From Mesorhizobium sp. (GTDB taxonomy: Bacteria > Pseudomonadota > Alphaproteobacteria > Rhizobiales > Rhizobiaceae): a stretch of 64,000 nucleotides of DNA. The notes under the pieces were generated by a model, which saw nothing but the letters and a program-made list of their open reading frames with translations, was not told where the DNA came from and made no database searches. Below are positions 33,692 through 42,172 of this stretch, piece by piece; positions within the stretch are counted from its first letter, which is position 1; every line of letters starts with the position of its first letter. The translations under genes and the position numbers were made by a program. Where the stretch lies: assembly GCA_004020365.1 (NCBI GenBank), contig SAQR01000018.1, forward strand, positions 23,828 through 87,827, in the 5' to 3' direction.

Positions 33692-33862
33692 CTGTCGCCG
33701 GCAGGTCTCCTGGCTCGCGGATCAGCGCCCTTCCCCACCTTCCCGAAGAAAATCTTCAGTGGCATATGGAGAAGACTACCGCACACAGTTGCGGGGGCAG
33801 CCACGGCATTGGGCAAATTATTGCCCTTACCGCATTCCCTCTTGGTTCCAAACGGAACCGAC
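33692..33862 (-). ncRNA. Cobalamin (AdoCbl) riboswitch
   Basis: Read on the minus strand the region has all the invariant blocks in order: the GGTTCC/GGAACC hairpin and GGGAATGCGG at the 5' end, the B12 core GGCTGCCCCCGCAACTGT (33787-33804), GCCACTG (33759-33765), GGGAAGG, and the 3' block GCGAGCCAGGAGACCTGCC (33702-33720). The 3' end is about 50 bases before the cbtB start, placing it to control translation or transcription of cbtB-cbtA-cobP-cobO when adenosylcobalamin is plentiful. Confidence 0.95.
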
Positions 33863-34136
33863 GACGGCCGCGACTATAGGCAGAATCGCCGCGCCCGGCA
33901 AACCAAATTCCGCCAGCAACCAGCGCGAATGCGCCCTCTCGGGAACCCGCCGGCCGGCGCCACGAGGCCGGTGCGCTGATGCCCGAGGAGTATGAACTGC
34001 ATCGCTTCTAATGGGTGCGCCAGCGGCATATGGCGCTTTCACTGACCCCTGAGCATCGACGGGATTTGGCCTGTCTTCTTTTGTCCGGGGCAACCGTGAT
34101 AATCGTCTTGCAGCACTGAATCAGAATTGCGAGATC

Positions 34137-35129
34137 ATGACCATTCCTACGCCGGCCGTTCACGACCGATCCAGGCGCATCATCGCTATTGACGTCGCCC
34201 GCGGCATCGCTTTGCTTGCGATGGCGAGCTACCATTTCACTTGGGATCTCGAATTCTTCGGCTACACCGACCCCGGCCTGACTGCCTTTGGTTGGTGGAA
34301 ATTCTACGCGCGATGCATCGCTTCGACCTTCCTGTTCCTGGTCGGCGTCAGCCTGTTCCTCGCCCATGGCAAACAAATCCGCTGGAACGGATTTTGGAAA
34401 CGCTTCGCCATGGTCGCCGGGGCTGCGCTCGCCATATCGGCCGCCACACGGTTTTTCACGCCCGACAGCTTCATCTTCTTCGGCATCCTGCACGAGATCG
34501 CGCTCGCCAGCCTACTCGGCCTGGCGTTTCTGCGGCTGCCGGCGCTGCTGACGCTGGTTGTCGCAGCTTTCGTCATCACCGCGCCACTCTACCTCAGGTC
34601 CGAGATCTTCGATCATCCGGCCCTGTGGTGGGTCGGCCTGTCGGCAACCAATCCGCGCTCCAACGATTATGTCCCGCTGTTTCCATGGTTCGGCGCTGTG
34701 CTTGCCGGCATCGCAGCGGCAAAATTCGCCTTCGCCTCCGGCGTGCTGACGCGGCTGGCGGACCTGACGCCCGGCCGCTGGACCAATCCGCTGGTCTTTA
34801 TCGGCCGGCACAGCCTCGCCTTCTATCTGATCCACCAGCCGGTGCTGATCGGCTCGATCTGGCTGTTTTCGCAAGTCATGCCGGCAGCGGTCGAAACCAG
34901 TCAGGTCACCTTCCTGAAAGAGTGCCAGGCATCGTGCAAGCAATCGCGCGACACGGAGTTCTGTACCAGCTATTGTGTGTGCATGCTCGATACGCTCGAG
35001 GGCGAGGCCACGCTTGATCGGCTCTACCGCAACGACCAGGCTGCGGAATGGAAGGCGCATCTCGGCGAACTCGCCGGCATCTGCACTGCCAAGGCCGACA
35101 GCACTTTGATGGAGGGAGGAGCACAATGA
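34137..35129 (+). CDS. DUF1624 / HGSNAT-like membrane protein
   Basis: A 330-residue protein. IDVARGIALLAMASYHFTWD near residue 18 and GRHSLAFYLIHQPVL near 222 are landmarks of the DUF1624 family, related to heparan-alpha-glucosaminide N-acetyltransferase. About eight membrane helices are visible. After the last helix a tail of about 75 residues carries six Cys (KECQASCKQ and EFCTSYCVCM), possibly disulfide-bonded outside the cytoplasm. An acyltransferase role is inferred from the family only. It overlaps the next gene by four bases. The 274 bp upstream of it, beyond the riboswitch, hold nothing I can identify. Confidence 0.85.
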   Translation: MTIPTPAVHDRSRRIIAIDVARGIALLAMASYHFTWDLEFFGYTDPGLTAFGWWKFYARCIASTFLFLVGVSLFLAHGKQIRWNGFWKRFAMVAGAALAISAATRFFTPDSFIFFGILHEIALASLLGLAFLRLPALLTLVVAAFVITAPLYLRSEIFDHPALWWVGLSATNPRSNDYVPLFPWFGAVLAGIAAAKFAFASGVLTRLADLTPGRWTNPLVFIGRHSLAFYLIHQPVLIGSIWLFSQVMPAAVETSQVTFLKECQASCKQSRDTEFCTSYCVCMLDTLEGEATLDRLYRNDQAAEWKAHLGELAGICTAKADSTLMEGGAQ

Positions 35130-35632
35130 CCGACCATCAACAGAAACCGGGCCAACAGAAACCGGGACAGCAAAAAACGGGGTTTATCCCGTGGCCGCCG
35201 CTGATCTATGTAGCGGCCATCGCCGTCAGCATTGCGCTTGGTTTGCTTTATCCACTGCCATGGATCGGCGGCCTTTTGGGCGACATCCTGTTCGCGGCCG
35301 GCTGGGTGGCATTGTTCGGCGTCGTCGCACTCTGGTACACGGCAATCCGCACCATGATCCGGGCAAAGACGACGCTCCACCCGAACGCCGTGCCGGACCA
35401 CCTGGTCACATCAGGCCCTTTCGCCGTCAGCCGCAATCCGATCTATCTGGCCAACACGCTGCTGATGATCGGCGTCGCCCTTATCTCGGGGAACGCTTGG
35501 TTCCTGCCGCTGGCGATCATCGCCGCCTTCGCAACGCAAAAGATGGCGATCGAGGGCGAGGAAAAAATTCTGGCAACGAAATTCGGCAAGAAATACCGGG
35601 ATTACGCGAAAAAGGTGCGGCGCTGGATTTGA
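35126..35632 (+). CDS. Isoprenylcysteine carboxyl methyltransferase (ICMT)-family membrane protein
   Basis: A 168-residue protein. After a Gln/Lys/Pro/Gly-rich start with two and a half copies of QQKPG, three or four membrane helices follow. TSGPFAVSRNPIYLANTLL near residue 93 and EEKILATKFGKKYRDYAKKV near 145 match the ICMT/PEMT catalytic C-terminus that binds S-adenosylmethionine. The bacterial substrates of this family are mostly unknown. It is translationally coupled (ATGA) to the DUF1624 gene, which suggests joint work on a membrane or envelope molecule. Confidence 0.88.
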   Translation: MTDHQQKPGQQKPGQQKTGFIPWPPLIYVAAIAVSIALGLLYPLPWIGGLLGDILFAAGWVALFGVVALWYTAIRTMIRAKTTLHPNAVPDHLVTSGPFAVSRNPIYLANTLLMIGVALISGNAWFLPLAIIAAFATQKMAIEGEEKILATKFGKKYRDYAKKVRRWI

Positions 35633-35679
35633 GGCGGCAAGGTCTTTTTCAGAATTTGCTCTGGCGAGTCAGATAGCGT

Positions 35680-35742
35680 GGTTTCGAGAACCGGAGCGGA
35701 GCGTACATTTGAGTACGTGAGCACCGGAAGCGCAGAAAACCA
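35680..35742. repeat. Core of palindromic intergenic element, copy 3 (no ends)
   Basis: The core GGTTTCGAGAACCGGA ... ACCGGAAGCGCAGAAAACC matches 28812-28873 almost base for base, but the TGTCGAGATTCAGG ends seen in the other copies are absent here. Confidence 0.75.
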
Positions 35743-35789
35743 CTCTAAAGCGCGTCGCGTTTGACCGCCTCACGCGACGCGCTTTAGAG
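35743..35789. repeat. Perfect 18-bp inverted repeat, possible bidirectional terminator
   Basis: CTCTAAAGCGCGTCGCGT and its exact complement at 35772-35789 enclose an 11-base loop. It lies between convergent genes. A diverged copy is at about 50045-50092. Confidence 0.78.
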
Positions 35790-35799
35790 TTGTTGTTTT

Positions 35800-35848
35800 A
35801 TGCATGTCGTTACCGCAAAACCGCTGCACACTTTTGCGCGACATGCAT
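35800..35848. repeat. ATGCATGTCG...CGACATGCAT palindromic element
   Basis: Inverted ends ATGCATGTCG/CGACATGCAT around ACCGCAAAACCGCTGCACAC. The same unit, inverted, is at 49986-50034, and a diverged copy is nested in the element at 3124-3339. At both 35.8 kb and 50.0 kb it sits next to the AAAGCGCG hairpin family. Confidence 0.75.
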
Positions 35849-35884
35849 TAGCTGGCCGCCAAAGCAGATTATCAAAAAGGCCGA

Positions 35885-36277
35885 TCAGGTGTTGACGCCA
35901 AGCTCCACCAACCGCTCGACGCAGGATTCTTCGGCCTGGTCGAGCTCGGCCAGGGTCTCTTCGAGGTCGCGCCGCTTCTGGCGCAGATCCTCGCGCTTTT
36001 CCTCGATGCGCTTGATCATCAGGTTGAGCTGACCCACCTCGCCGGGCGGCTCCTTGTACATCTGGATGATTTCGCGGATTTCGTTGATCGAAAAGCCGAG
36101 CCTCTTGCCGCGCATGATCTGGCGGATGAGGTGCCGGTCCGACGGGCGAAACAGCCGCGTGCGGCCGCGCCGTACCGGCTGCACCAGCCCCTCGTCCTCA
36201 TAGAAGCGCAGCGTCCGCGTCGAAACATCGAATTCGCGGGTCAGTTCGGTTATCGAATAATATTCCCGCATCATCAC
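35885..36277 (-). CDS. MerR-family transcription regulator
   Basis: A 130-residue regulator. The winged helix-turn-helix is at residues 5-75 (YSITELTREFDVSTRTLRFY, then EGLVQPVRRGRTRLF and DRHLIRQIMRGKRLGFSI). A C-terminal coiled coil (about 80-120, IKRIEEKREDLRQKRRDLEE) mediates dimerisation. No metal-binding Cys pattern of SoxR, CueR or ZntR is present: one Cys near residue 120. It resembles the LiuR/BltR-like effector branch. The target genes are not evident; neither neighbour is in divergent contact. Confidence 0.87.
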   Translation of the reverse strand: MMMREYYSITELTREFDVSTRTLRFYEDEGLVQPVRRGRTRLFRPSDRHLIRQIMRGKRLGFSINEIREIIQMYKEPPGEVGQLNLMIKRIEEKREDLRQKRRDLEETLAELDQAEESCVERLVELGVNT

Positions 36278-36410
36278 TCCAAATGCCCGGCCGCGCTGCG
36301 AGTTCCAACCCAGCGGCCTCGCTATCGTCCAGACGCGATTCAGAATCGGCCGGAGGCTGCTCCAAAATCTCGCATGGCATTTACGTAAAAGTCAATTGAG
36401 CGGGCGTCGC

Positions 36411-37823
36411 TCACACGCCGAACCACCAAGTGGCGAGGCCGAGAAAGGCAAAGAAGCCGACGACGTCGGTGACCGTCGTGACGAAAACCGCCGAAGCCAC
36501 GGCCGGGTCGACCTTGAACCGGTCGAGCAGCAGCGGGATCAGGATGCCGGCAAGTGCGGCCACGAACATGTTGATGATCATCGCCGCGGCGATGATGCCG
36601 CCCAGATTGGGATCGCGGAACCAGGCGGCCGCGACGATGCCGATCAGGATGGCGAAGATGATGCCGTTGATGAAGCCCACCCCCATCTCGCGGCGGATGA
36701 TGCGGCCGGCATTGTAGATGTCGAGGTCCCTGGTCGCCAGCGCCCGCACCGTAACCGTCATGGTCTGCGAGCCGGCATTGCCGCCCATGCCGGCGACGAT
36801 CGGCATCAGCACGGCCAGCGCCACGATTTGCTCGATCGTGCGGTCGAACAGGCCGATCACCGAGGCCGCCAGGAACGCCGTCAAAAGGTTGACGAGCAGC
36901 CACGGAACGCGCGAGCGCGAGGTCGAAAGGATGCTGTCCGACAATTCTTCGTCGCCGACACCGCCCATGCGCAGCAGATCCTCCTCGGCTTCCTGCTGGA
37001 TGACGTCGACCACGTCGTCGATGGTCAGCACGCCGACCAGCCGCTCGTTCTCGTCGACGACGGCAGCGGAGAGAAGGTCGTATTGTTCGAACTCGCGTGC
37101 CGCCTCTTCCTGGTCCATCGTCGCCGGAATGGCGTGCCTGGTCTCATGCATCACCTCTTCGACCTTGATCGAGCGCTTGGTGCGCAGGATCTGGTCGAGG
37201 TCGATGGCGCCGAGCAGCTTGAAACTCGGATCGATGACGAAAATCTGGCTGAAGCGGTCTGGAAGGTTGTTGTCCTCGCGCATGTAGTCGATGGTCTGGC
37301 CGATCGTCCAGAATGGCGGCACCGCGACGAACTCGGTCTGCATGCGGCGGCCGGCGGTCTCTTCGGGATAGTCGAGCGAGCGGCGCAGCCTGATCCGCTC
37401 GGTGAACGGCAGTTGCGACAGGATCTCGTCCTGGTCTTCCTTTTCGAGATCCTCGAGGATGTAGACGGCGTCGTCGGAATCGAGATCCTGCACCCCCTGG
37501 GCAATCTGTGCGTTGGGCAGGCTGTCGACGATGTCGCGGCGGATCGCCTCGTCGACCTCGGTCAGCGCGGAAAAATCGAAGTCGGCGCCCAGCAATTCGA
37601 CCAGCGCGCGGCGCTGTTCGGGATGGAGCGCCTCCAGCAGGTCGCCGAGTTCCGATTGGTGCAGGTCATCGACTTCACGCTTCAATGTCAGCGTGTCGCG
37701 ATCGGCGATAGCCGCGCCGATCGCGGCAAGGAACGACGACAGAATGGCGCCGTCCTCGCCATAGATGTCGGCGCTGTCCTCAGCGGCCCTGGCGCCGGTC
37801 GTCTGTTCGTTCTGGCCTTCCAC
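36411..37823 (-). CDS. mgtE: Magnesium transporter MgtE
   Basis: A 470-residue protein. The N-terminal superhelical domain (about 40-150) includes LEALHPEQRRALVELLG, two CBS domains follow (about 155-280, with EETAGRRMQTEF and LVGVLTIDDVVDVI), then five membrane helices at the C-terminus with MPIVAGMGGNAGSQTMTV near 345, the MgtE pore signature. It is a Mg2+ (and sometimes Co2+) channel gated by cytosolic Mg2+. It stands alone. The 330-bp gap upstream holds a short imperfect palindrome and the promoter of the divergent mannosylfructose genes. Confidence 0.95.
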   Translation of the reverse strand: MEGQNEQTTGARAAEDSADIYGEDGAILSSFLAAIGAAIADRDTLTLKREVDDLHQSELGDLLEALHPEQRRALVELLGADFDFSALTEVDEAIRRDIVDSLPNAQIAQGVQDLDSDDAVYILEDLEKEDQDEILSQLPFTERIRLRRSLDYPEETAGRRMQTEFVAVPPFWTIGQTIDYMREDNNLPDRFSQIFVIDPSFKLLGAIDLDQILRTKRSIKVEEVMHETRHAIPATMDQEEAAREFEQYDLLSAAVVDENERLVGVLTIDDVVDVIQQEAEEDLLRMGGVGDEELSDSILSTSRSRVPWLLVNLLTAFLAASVIGLFDRTIEQIVALAVLMPIVAGMGGNAGSQTMTVTVRALATRDLDIYNAGRIIRREMGVGFINGIIFAILIGIVAAAWFRDPNLGGIIAAAMIINMFVAALAGILIPLLLDRFKVDPAVASAVFVTTVTDVVGFFAFLGLATWWFGV

Positions 37824-38070
37824 CAGCGCCTCCCGCCGTCAGAATTTCGGAAAAGCTGCGTGTCAGGTCTAGCGCAAGACCATGAAAATCGGAATCGATT
37901 TCCAGAAAGGATCATGGGCAGCGTTAAATTGCTACAGCGTCCGTCAGATTTCGGGCAGGCAAGAGCGGGCCGGCCAGTTGCTCGATCGGCAACGCGTTGA
38001 TCCTGCGGGCGGAGTCAATATCCTCACCGACATGCCACCAGCCTTGGCGGCCGCCTGGCGCTTTCAACAT

Positions 38071-38099
38071 TTGCGGATGGCGGCTGGAAACCTTATATA
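38071..38099 (+). promoter_or_regulatory. Candidate promoter of the mannosylfructose genes
   Basis: TTGCGG (38071-38076), a 17-bp spacer and TATATA (38094-38099, continuing AT) lie 55 bp before the first gene. Confidence 0.5.
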
Positions 38100-38109
38100 A
38101 TCTGACTTG

Positions 38110-38127
38110 TGCATGCCGCGGCGTGCA
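38110..38127. promoter_or_regulatory. Candidate operator, near-perfect 18-bp palindrome
   Basis: TGCATGCCGCGGCGTGCA reads almost identically on both strands (one mismatched pair) with a central CG step, as in LacI-type operators. It starts 10 bp after the -10 box, in a position to block transcription. Confidence 0.45.
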
Positions 38128-38153
38128 GAGATCAATCGTAGAGAAGGATACAG

Positions 38154-39485
38154 ATGCCGGACTCGGATGCGGCGATACCTCGAATTGCACTCATTTCAAC
38201 CCATGGCTACGTAGCAGCCAACCCACCACTCGGCGCGGCCGATACCGGCGGCCAGGTGGTCTATGTCCTGGAACTTGCCAAGAAGCTGGCCCAACTGGGT
38301 TATGCCGTCGATATCTGGACGCGGCGATTTGAAGACCAGCCTCCTGTCGATGACGTGGCCGACGGGGTTCGCGTCCTGCGTGTCGCCTGTGGCGGACCCG
38401 ATTTTATCCCGAAGGAATATCTGCACCGCCACCTTCTCGAATGGTGTGAAAACGCGCTGCGCCTGATTCGCCGCGAAAATCTCTCCTACGACTTCATCAA
38501 CTCTCACTACTGGGATGCGGGCGTGGCGGGGCAGCGACTGTCGGAAGCGCTCAATATCCCGCACATCCATACGCCGCATTCGCTTGGCATCTGGAAGCAG
38601 CGCCAGATGAAGACGGACTACCCTGACAAGGCCGATACGTTCGAGGCCGAGTTCAATTTCACCGAGCGCATAAAGCACGAGACGATCATCTATCGAAGCT
38701 GCGCCATGGTGATTGCCACGACGCCGCCGCAGGTCGACATGCTGGTCGAGGACTACAGCCTCGAGCGCGACCGCGTGCACATGATCCCGCCCGGTTACGA
38801 CGACAACCGGTTCTTCCCCGTCAGCGAGGCGTCTCGCCGGTTGATCCGCCATCGGCTCGGCTTCGAGGGGCGAACGGTCCTGGCGCTCGGCCGGCTCGCC
38901 ACCAACAAAGGCTACGACCTGCTGATCGATGCGTTTTCAGTGGTGGCGCCGCGAGTGCCGGATGCGGTCCTGAGGCTCGCTGTCGGCGGCGAGAACATGG
39001 ACGAGCAGGAACAGAAGATCCTCAACCAGCTCAAGCAACAGGTCGAACAGCTAGGCTTGCAGGATCGTGTCGTCTTCTCCGGCTACGTCGCCGACGAGGA
39101 CTTGGCCGACACCTATCGGGCGGCGGACATGTTCGTCCTGTCGAGCCGCTACGAGCCGTTCGGCATGACCGCGATCGAGGCAATGGCTTGCGGAACGCCG
39201 ACCGTGGTTACGATCCATGGCGGCCTCTATCGCGGCATCAGCTATGGCCGGCACGCGCTTTTTGGCGATCCGTTCGACAAGGAAGATCTCGGCATCACCA
39301 TCGTCAAGCCGATGAAGCACCAGCGCCTCTACGGCCGCCTCGGCCGGATGGGTGCGCACAAGGCGCGCAGCCTGTTCACCTGGACAGGCATCGCGCAGCA
39401 GCTGGTCAGCCTTGTTGAAGGCCGTCCGGTGCTGAAGGCGGTCGACGATCATGACTGGGACGAGCCGTGGAACGACGGCGATTGA
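38154..39485 (+). CDS. mfpsA: Mannosylfructose-phosphate synthase
   Basis: A 443-residue GT4 glycosyltransferase of the sucrose-phosphate-synthase type. GAADTGGQVVYVLELAKKL near residue 26, HTPHSLGIWKQRQM near 140 and the E-x7-E motif within SRYEPFGMTAIEAMACGTPT near 330 are visible. From memory it closely follows the Agrobacterium MfpsA protein along its length, including NFTERIKHE-type and FSGYVADEDLADTYRAADMF segments, so mannosyl transfer from GDP-mannose to fructose 6-phosphate is more likely than sucrose phosphate synthesis. AGAAGGA lies eight bases before the ATG. It overlaps the phosphatase gene by four bases. The product, mannosylfructose, is a compatible solute. Confidence 0.88.
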   Translation: MPDSDAAIPRIALISTHGYVAANPPLGAADTGGQVVYVLELAKKLAQLGYAVDIWTRRFEDQPPVDDVADGVRVLRVACGGPDFIPKEYLHRHLLEWCENALRLIRRENLSYDFINSHYWDAGVAGQRLSEALNIPHIHTPHSLGIWKQRQMKTDYPDKADTFEAEFNFTERIKHETIIYRSCAMVIATTPPQVDMLVEDYSLERDRVHMIPPGYDDNRFFPVSEASRRLIRHRLGFEGRTVLALGRLATNKGYDLLIDAFSVVAPRVPDAVLRLAVGGENMDEQEQKILNQLKQQVEQLGLQDRVVFSGYVADEDLADTYRAADMFVLSSRYEPFGMTAIEAMACGTPTVVTIHGGLYRGISYGRHALFGDPFDKEDLGITIVKPMKHQRLYGRLGRMGAHKARSLFTWTGIAQQLVSLVEGRPVLKAVDDHDWDEPWNDGD

Positions 39486-40237
39486 AACCGATAGCGCTTT
39501 TGTCGAGCGATCTCGACGGGACGCTGGCGGGCGATGCGCCGGCGACGTCACGCTTTCGGTTGAAATGGGAAGCGCTCGATCCCGAGCAGCGGCCGGTTCT
39601 CGTCTACAACAGCGGTCGGCTGGCCGACGACATTTTGAACTTCGTCGACGAAGTCGGCCTGCCAGCGCCGGACTATGTGATCGGCGGTGTCGGCACGATG
39701 CTCGCCGGTCCGCGGCACACCTCTCTTCTCGGGCATTTTGCCCAAAGATTTTCGGAAGGCTGGTCGCTCGAAAAGGTCGATGCGGTGCTCGGGTCGCTCA
39801 AAGACACCGTCCGCCAGCCCGACGGCTATCAGCACGCCTTCAAATCGAGCTGGTACCTGCTCGACGCAAGTCCTGAAACCCTTTCCAGCATCGAGCGCGC
39901 TCTGGCCGAGGCCGGCCTGTCGGTGACGACGGTCTATTCGAGCGGACGCGATCTCGACATCCTGCCGCGTTCAGCAGACAAGGGCCAGGCGCTGGCCTGG
40001 CTCTGCAATGAACTCGGCATCGGCCTGGATGAGGTGGTCGTCGCCGGCGATACCAACAATGATCGCAGCATGTTCGAGCTGCCGGGGGCGCGTGGAATTG
40101 TCGTCGCCAATGCCCTTCCCGAACTGCTTGACATGGCGCGGGACAACCCGCTGATTTACAGCGCGAAGCAACAGTTTGCCCTTGGCGTCGTCGAAGGCCT
40201 CATTCACTGGTCGGTGTTTGCGGACGCCCGATCCTGA
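39482..40237 (+). CDS. mfppA: Mannosylfructose-phosphate phosphatase
   Basis: A 251-residue HAD phosphatase of the sucrose-phosphatase (S6PP) type. The nucleophile motif is SSDLDGTLAGD near residue 8, VYNSGR near 41 gives the second motif, and AGDTNNDRSMFE near 192 the last. The TTG at 39482 is used because it overlaps the synthase stop (TTGA) and reproduces the start LKPIALLSSDLDG of the Agrobacterium enzyme; a GTG at 39467 is the alternative. It removes phosphate from mannosylfructose 6-phosphate. It converges with the GH32 gene, whose stop is 22 bp away. Confidence 0.87.
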   Translation: MKPIALLSSDLDGTLAGDAPATSRFRLKWEALDPEQRPVLVYNSGRLADDILNFVDEVGLPAPDYVIGGVGTMLAGPRHTSLLGHFAQRFSEGWSLEKVDAVLGSLKDTVRQPDGYQHAFKSSWYLLDASPETLSSIERALAEAGLSVTTVYSSGRDLDILPRSADKGQALAWLCNELGIGLDEVVVAGDTNNDRSMFELPGARGIVVANALPELLDMARDNPLIYSAKQQFALGVVEGLIHWSVFADARS

Positions 40238-40259
40238 ACTGGAAATATTGATCTTCCTG

Positions 40260-41972
40260 TCACGGTTTGAGCGCCCATACCGTCGCGTGTAGAACGGCGC
40301 CCGTTTCGGCGATGAGACGTGCCGATTGCACCGGATCAAAACCGCTGATGCGTTTCGTGCCAGCCCAACGACCGCGATCCGCAAAAACCTCGATCGATCC
40401 GTAGTCGAGGAATATCCGCAGCCGTTTCGGACGGGCTCCCTTGGCAATATAGTGAGGGGATGCCGCTGCGTCGTCGCCATGGCGAATGGCAAGTCCCTCG
40501 TCGTCGACGACAACCTCGAGCCGGACAGTTGGATGTTGCAGCTTCAAGTGGAAATGCGCACCCGGCTTTTCGAGTTCGAACAAGATTTCGACAGCGCCAT
40601 TGATAAAGCTTACCTGCTCTCCGGCTGCGAGGCGTGTCCGGTCCAGAATATGGCTCCGCAAACTCTCGGCAGCGCCGATGGGCGGGGTATGCAACTCGCC
40701 TGCAGACAGATGGATATTGCGAGGCAACGTCATGGCTGTAGGAAAATCGATCGCCGGCCCTGTGTCGGCCCAGTTGGCAAGCCAGCCTATGCCGACAATG
40801 GCATCACCGTCGACGAAGGCCTGGAAGGCGTAATTATCCGTCCCGAAGTCCAGTTCCTGTTCGAATTCCTTGGCAAAGGTCCGACCATCGAACCAGCCGA
40901 CAATGGCCATTGTCAGGTTCTTGCGCCGGGTCGACTGGTCCTCACTGTTCATCAACCCGAGAATCAGAACCCAGCGCGTGGCGGGATCGGTCGCAGGCCC
41001 GTCGAGCGGCAGCAGACAGGGACATTCGATCGCCGTCGTCCGATAGTGTTTCTCGACCAGAAGCTTGCCGACATACGTCCATCCGGTAGCGGCCGTATGG
41101 TCACGGGTTTCGTAGAGCAGGACAACGCCGCCTTCATCGCTCTGGCTGCCCAGCAGCATTTTCCAAAGGCCATCCGGTCCCCTAAAGACGTATGGGTCGC
41201 GAAAATCCGCTGTCAATCCCTGATCAAGCGGGCGGTATGGCAGGATGACGTGCGCATCTCCGGCCATGATGAGGTCGCTGGAAGTGGCCGTGAGTTGGAT
41301 CTGCTGTTCCGGGATACGGTCCTGTACCTGCTCGGTGAAAAAGACGCGAATGCCCGGGCCATCGGCAAGCGGGATGGCCGAGCCGGAATAGGCGCCGCCC
41401 CGTTTGTCGGGCCTGGCGGTGAGATCTTCCGACGGAAACAGGAAGATTGGCATGTGACGCCAGCGCAAATAATCCGAAGATACGGCGTGCCCCCAATGCA
41501 TCGTGTTCCACCGCAGCCCATGCGAGTAATGCTGGTAGAACAGATGTGGGCGGCCTCCAAACCGGCCAAATCCGTTCGGATCGTTCATCCAGCCGAACGG
41601 CGGACGAAAATGATAGCTGTCAGGGATGTTCGGCGGGGCATTTCCCGGATTGGTGTGGAGAACTGTAATGCCTGTCTCCAGCACGTCGGCCAATGCGAAC
41701 CAGTAGGCAACCGAAACCGAGGTTTGATCCGTGTCGTAGTCGAGTTCGACACTGCCGCCGCCGAAGACGTGAAAAATTCTGAATTCATGCTCTTCGGCGT
41801 TGGTGACGCTCACCTCGCCGAACTTGCCACGGACATTGGAAAAGGACAGCGCGCCCGGCACGTCCGGCTTGGTCGCCTTGAGCCAGATATGGAAGGTGGC
41901 GTTGACTGGCAGCTCGGCATGCAGGCTTCGAATGGTGCCTCGTCCAGCAATCCTCACCTGGCTGTCACTCAT
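40260..41972 (-). CDS. Glycoside hydrolase family 32 (fructofuranosidase-type)
   Basis: A 570-residue protein. Residues 1-130 are a beta-rich domain before the catalytic part, unusual for short invertases. The five-bladed propeller then shows FGWMNDPNG near residue 138 with the nucleophile Asp, DFRDPYVF near 265 with the transition-state Asp, and ECPCLLPLDG near 322 with the acid/base Glu. The C-terminal beta-sandwich ends near residue 570. ATG 41972 is preferred to an upstream TTG because GGAG lies eight bases before it. No signal peptide is seen. Beside the mannosylfructose genes it may hydrolyse sucrose or mannosylfructose; that is inference. Confidence 0.88.
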   Translation of the reverse strand: MSDSQVRIAGRGTIRSLHAELPVNATFHIWLKATKPDVPGALSFSNVRGKFGEVSVTNAEEHEFRIFHVFGGGSVELDYDTDQTSVSVAYWFALADVLETGITVLHTNPGNAPPNIPDSYHFRPPFGWMNDPNGFGRFGGRPHLFYQHYSHGLRWNTMHWGHAVSSDYLRWRHMPIFLFPSEDLTARPDKRGGAYSGSAIPLADGPGIRVFFTEQVQDRIPEQQIQLTATSSDLIMAGDAHVILPYRPLDQGLTADFRDPYVFRGPDGLWKMLLGSQSDEGGVVLLYETRDHTAATGWTYVGKLLVEKHYRTTAIECPCLLPLDGPATDPATRWVLILGLMNSEDQSTRRKNLTMAIVGWFDGRTFAKEFEQELDFGTDNYAFQAFVDGDAIVGIGWLANWADTGPAIDFPTAMTLPRNIHLSAGELHTPPIGAAESLRSHILDRTRLAAGEQVSFINGAVEILFELEKPGAHFHLKLQHPTVRLEVVVDDEGLAIRHGDDAAASPHYIAKGARPKRLRIFLDYGSIEVFADRGRWAGTKRISGFDPVQSARLIAETGAVLHATVWALKP

Positions 41973-42172
41973 AAAGATGGCTCCGTTCAGTGCGGTTTTC
42001 CCAGGCAGATCGAGTATCAAACCGGGATTGTCGACCTGGAATGCGTTGCAGAAGGTTTAAGGCTGGATTTTGACTTTGGCAAAGTCATTCCCCGGATGGT
42101 AGTGGGTCCGTCGCGCTAATCGAAGCGAAGGAAGCCGATGGTTCGCGGTTTTCACAAGAAGCTGAGCGTGGA

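Noticed and set aside
33827-34093. 88-codon minus-strand ORF upstream of the riboswitch
   Set aside because: No ribosome site, overlaps the riboswitch 5' end, and no protein-like features.
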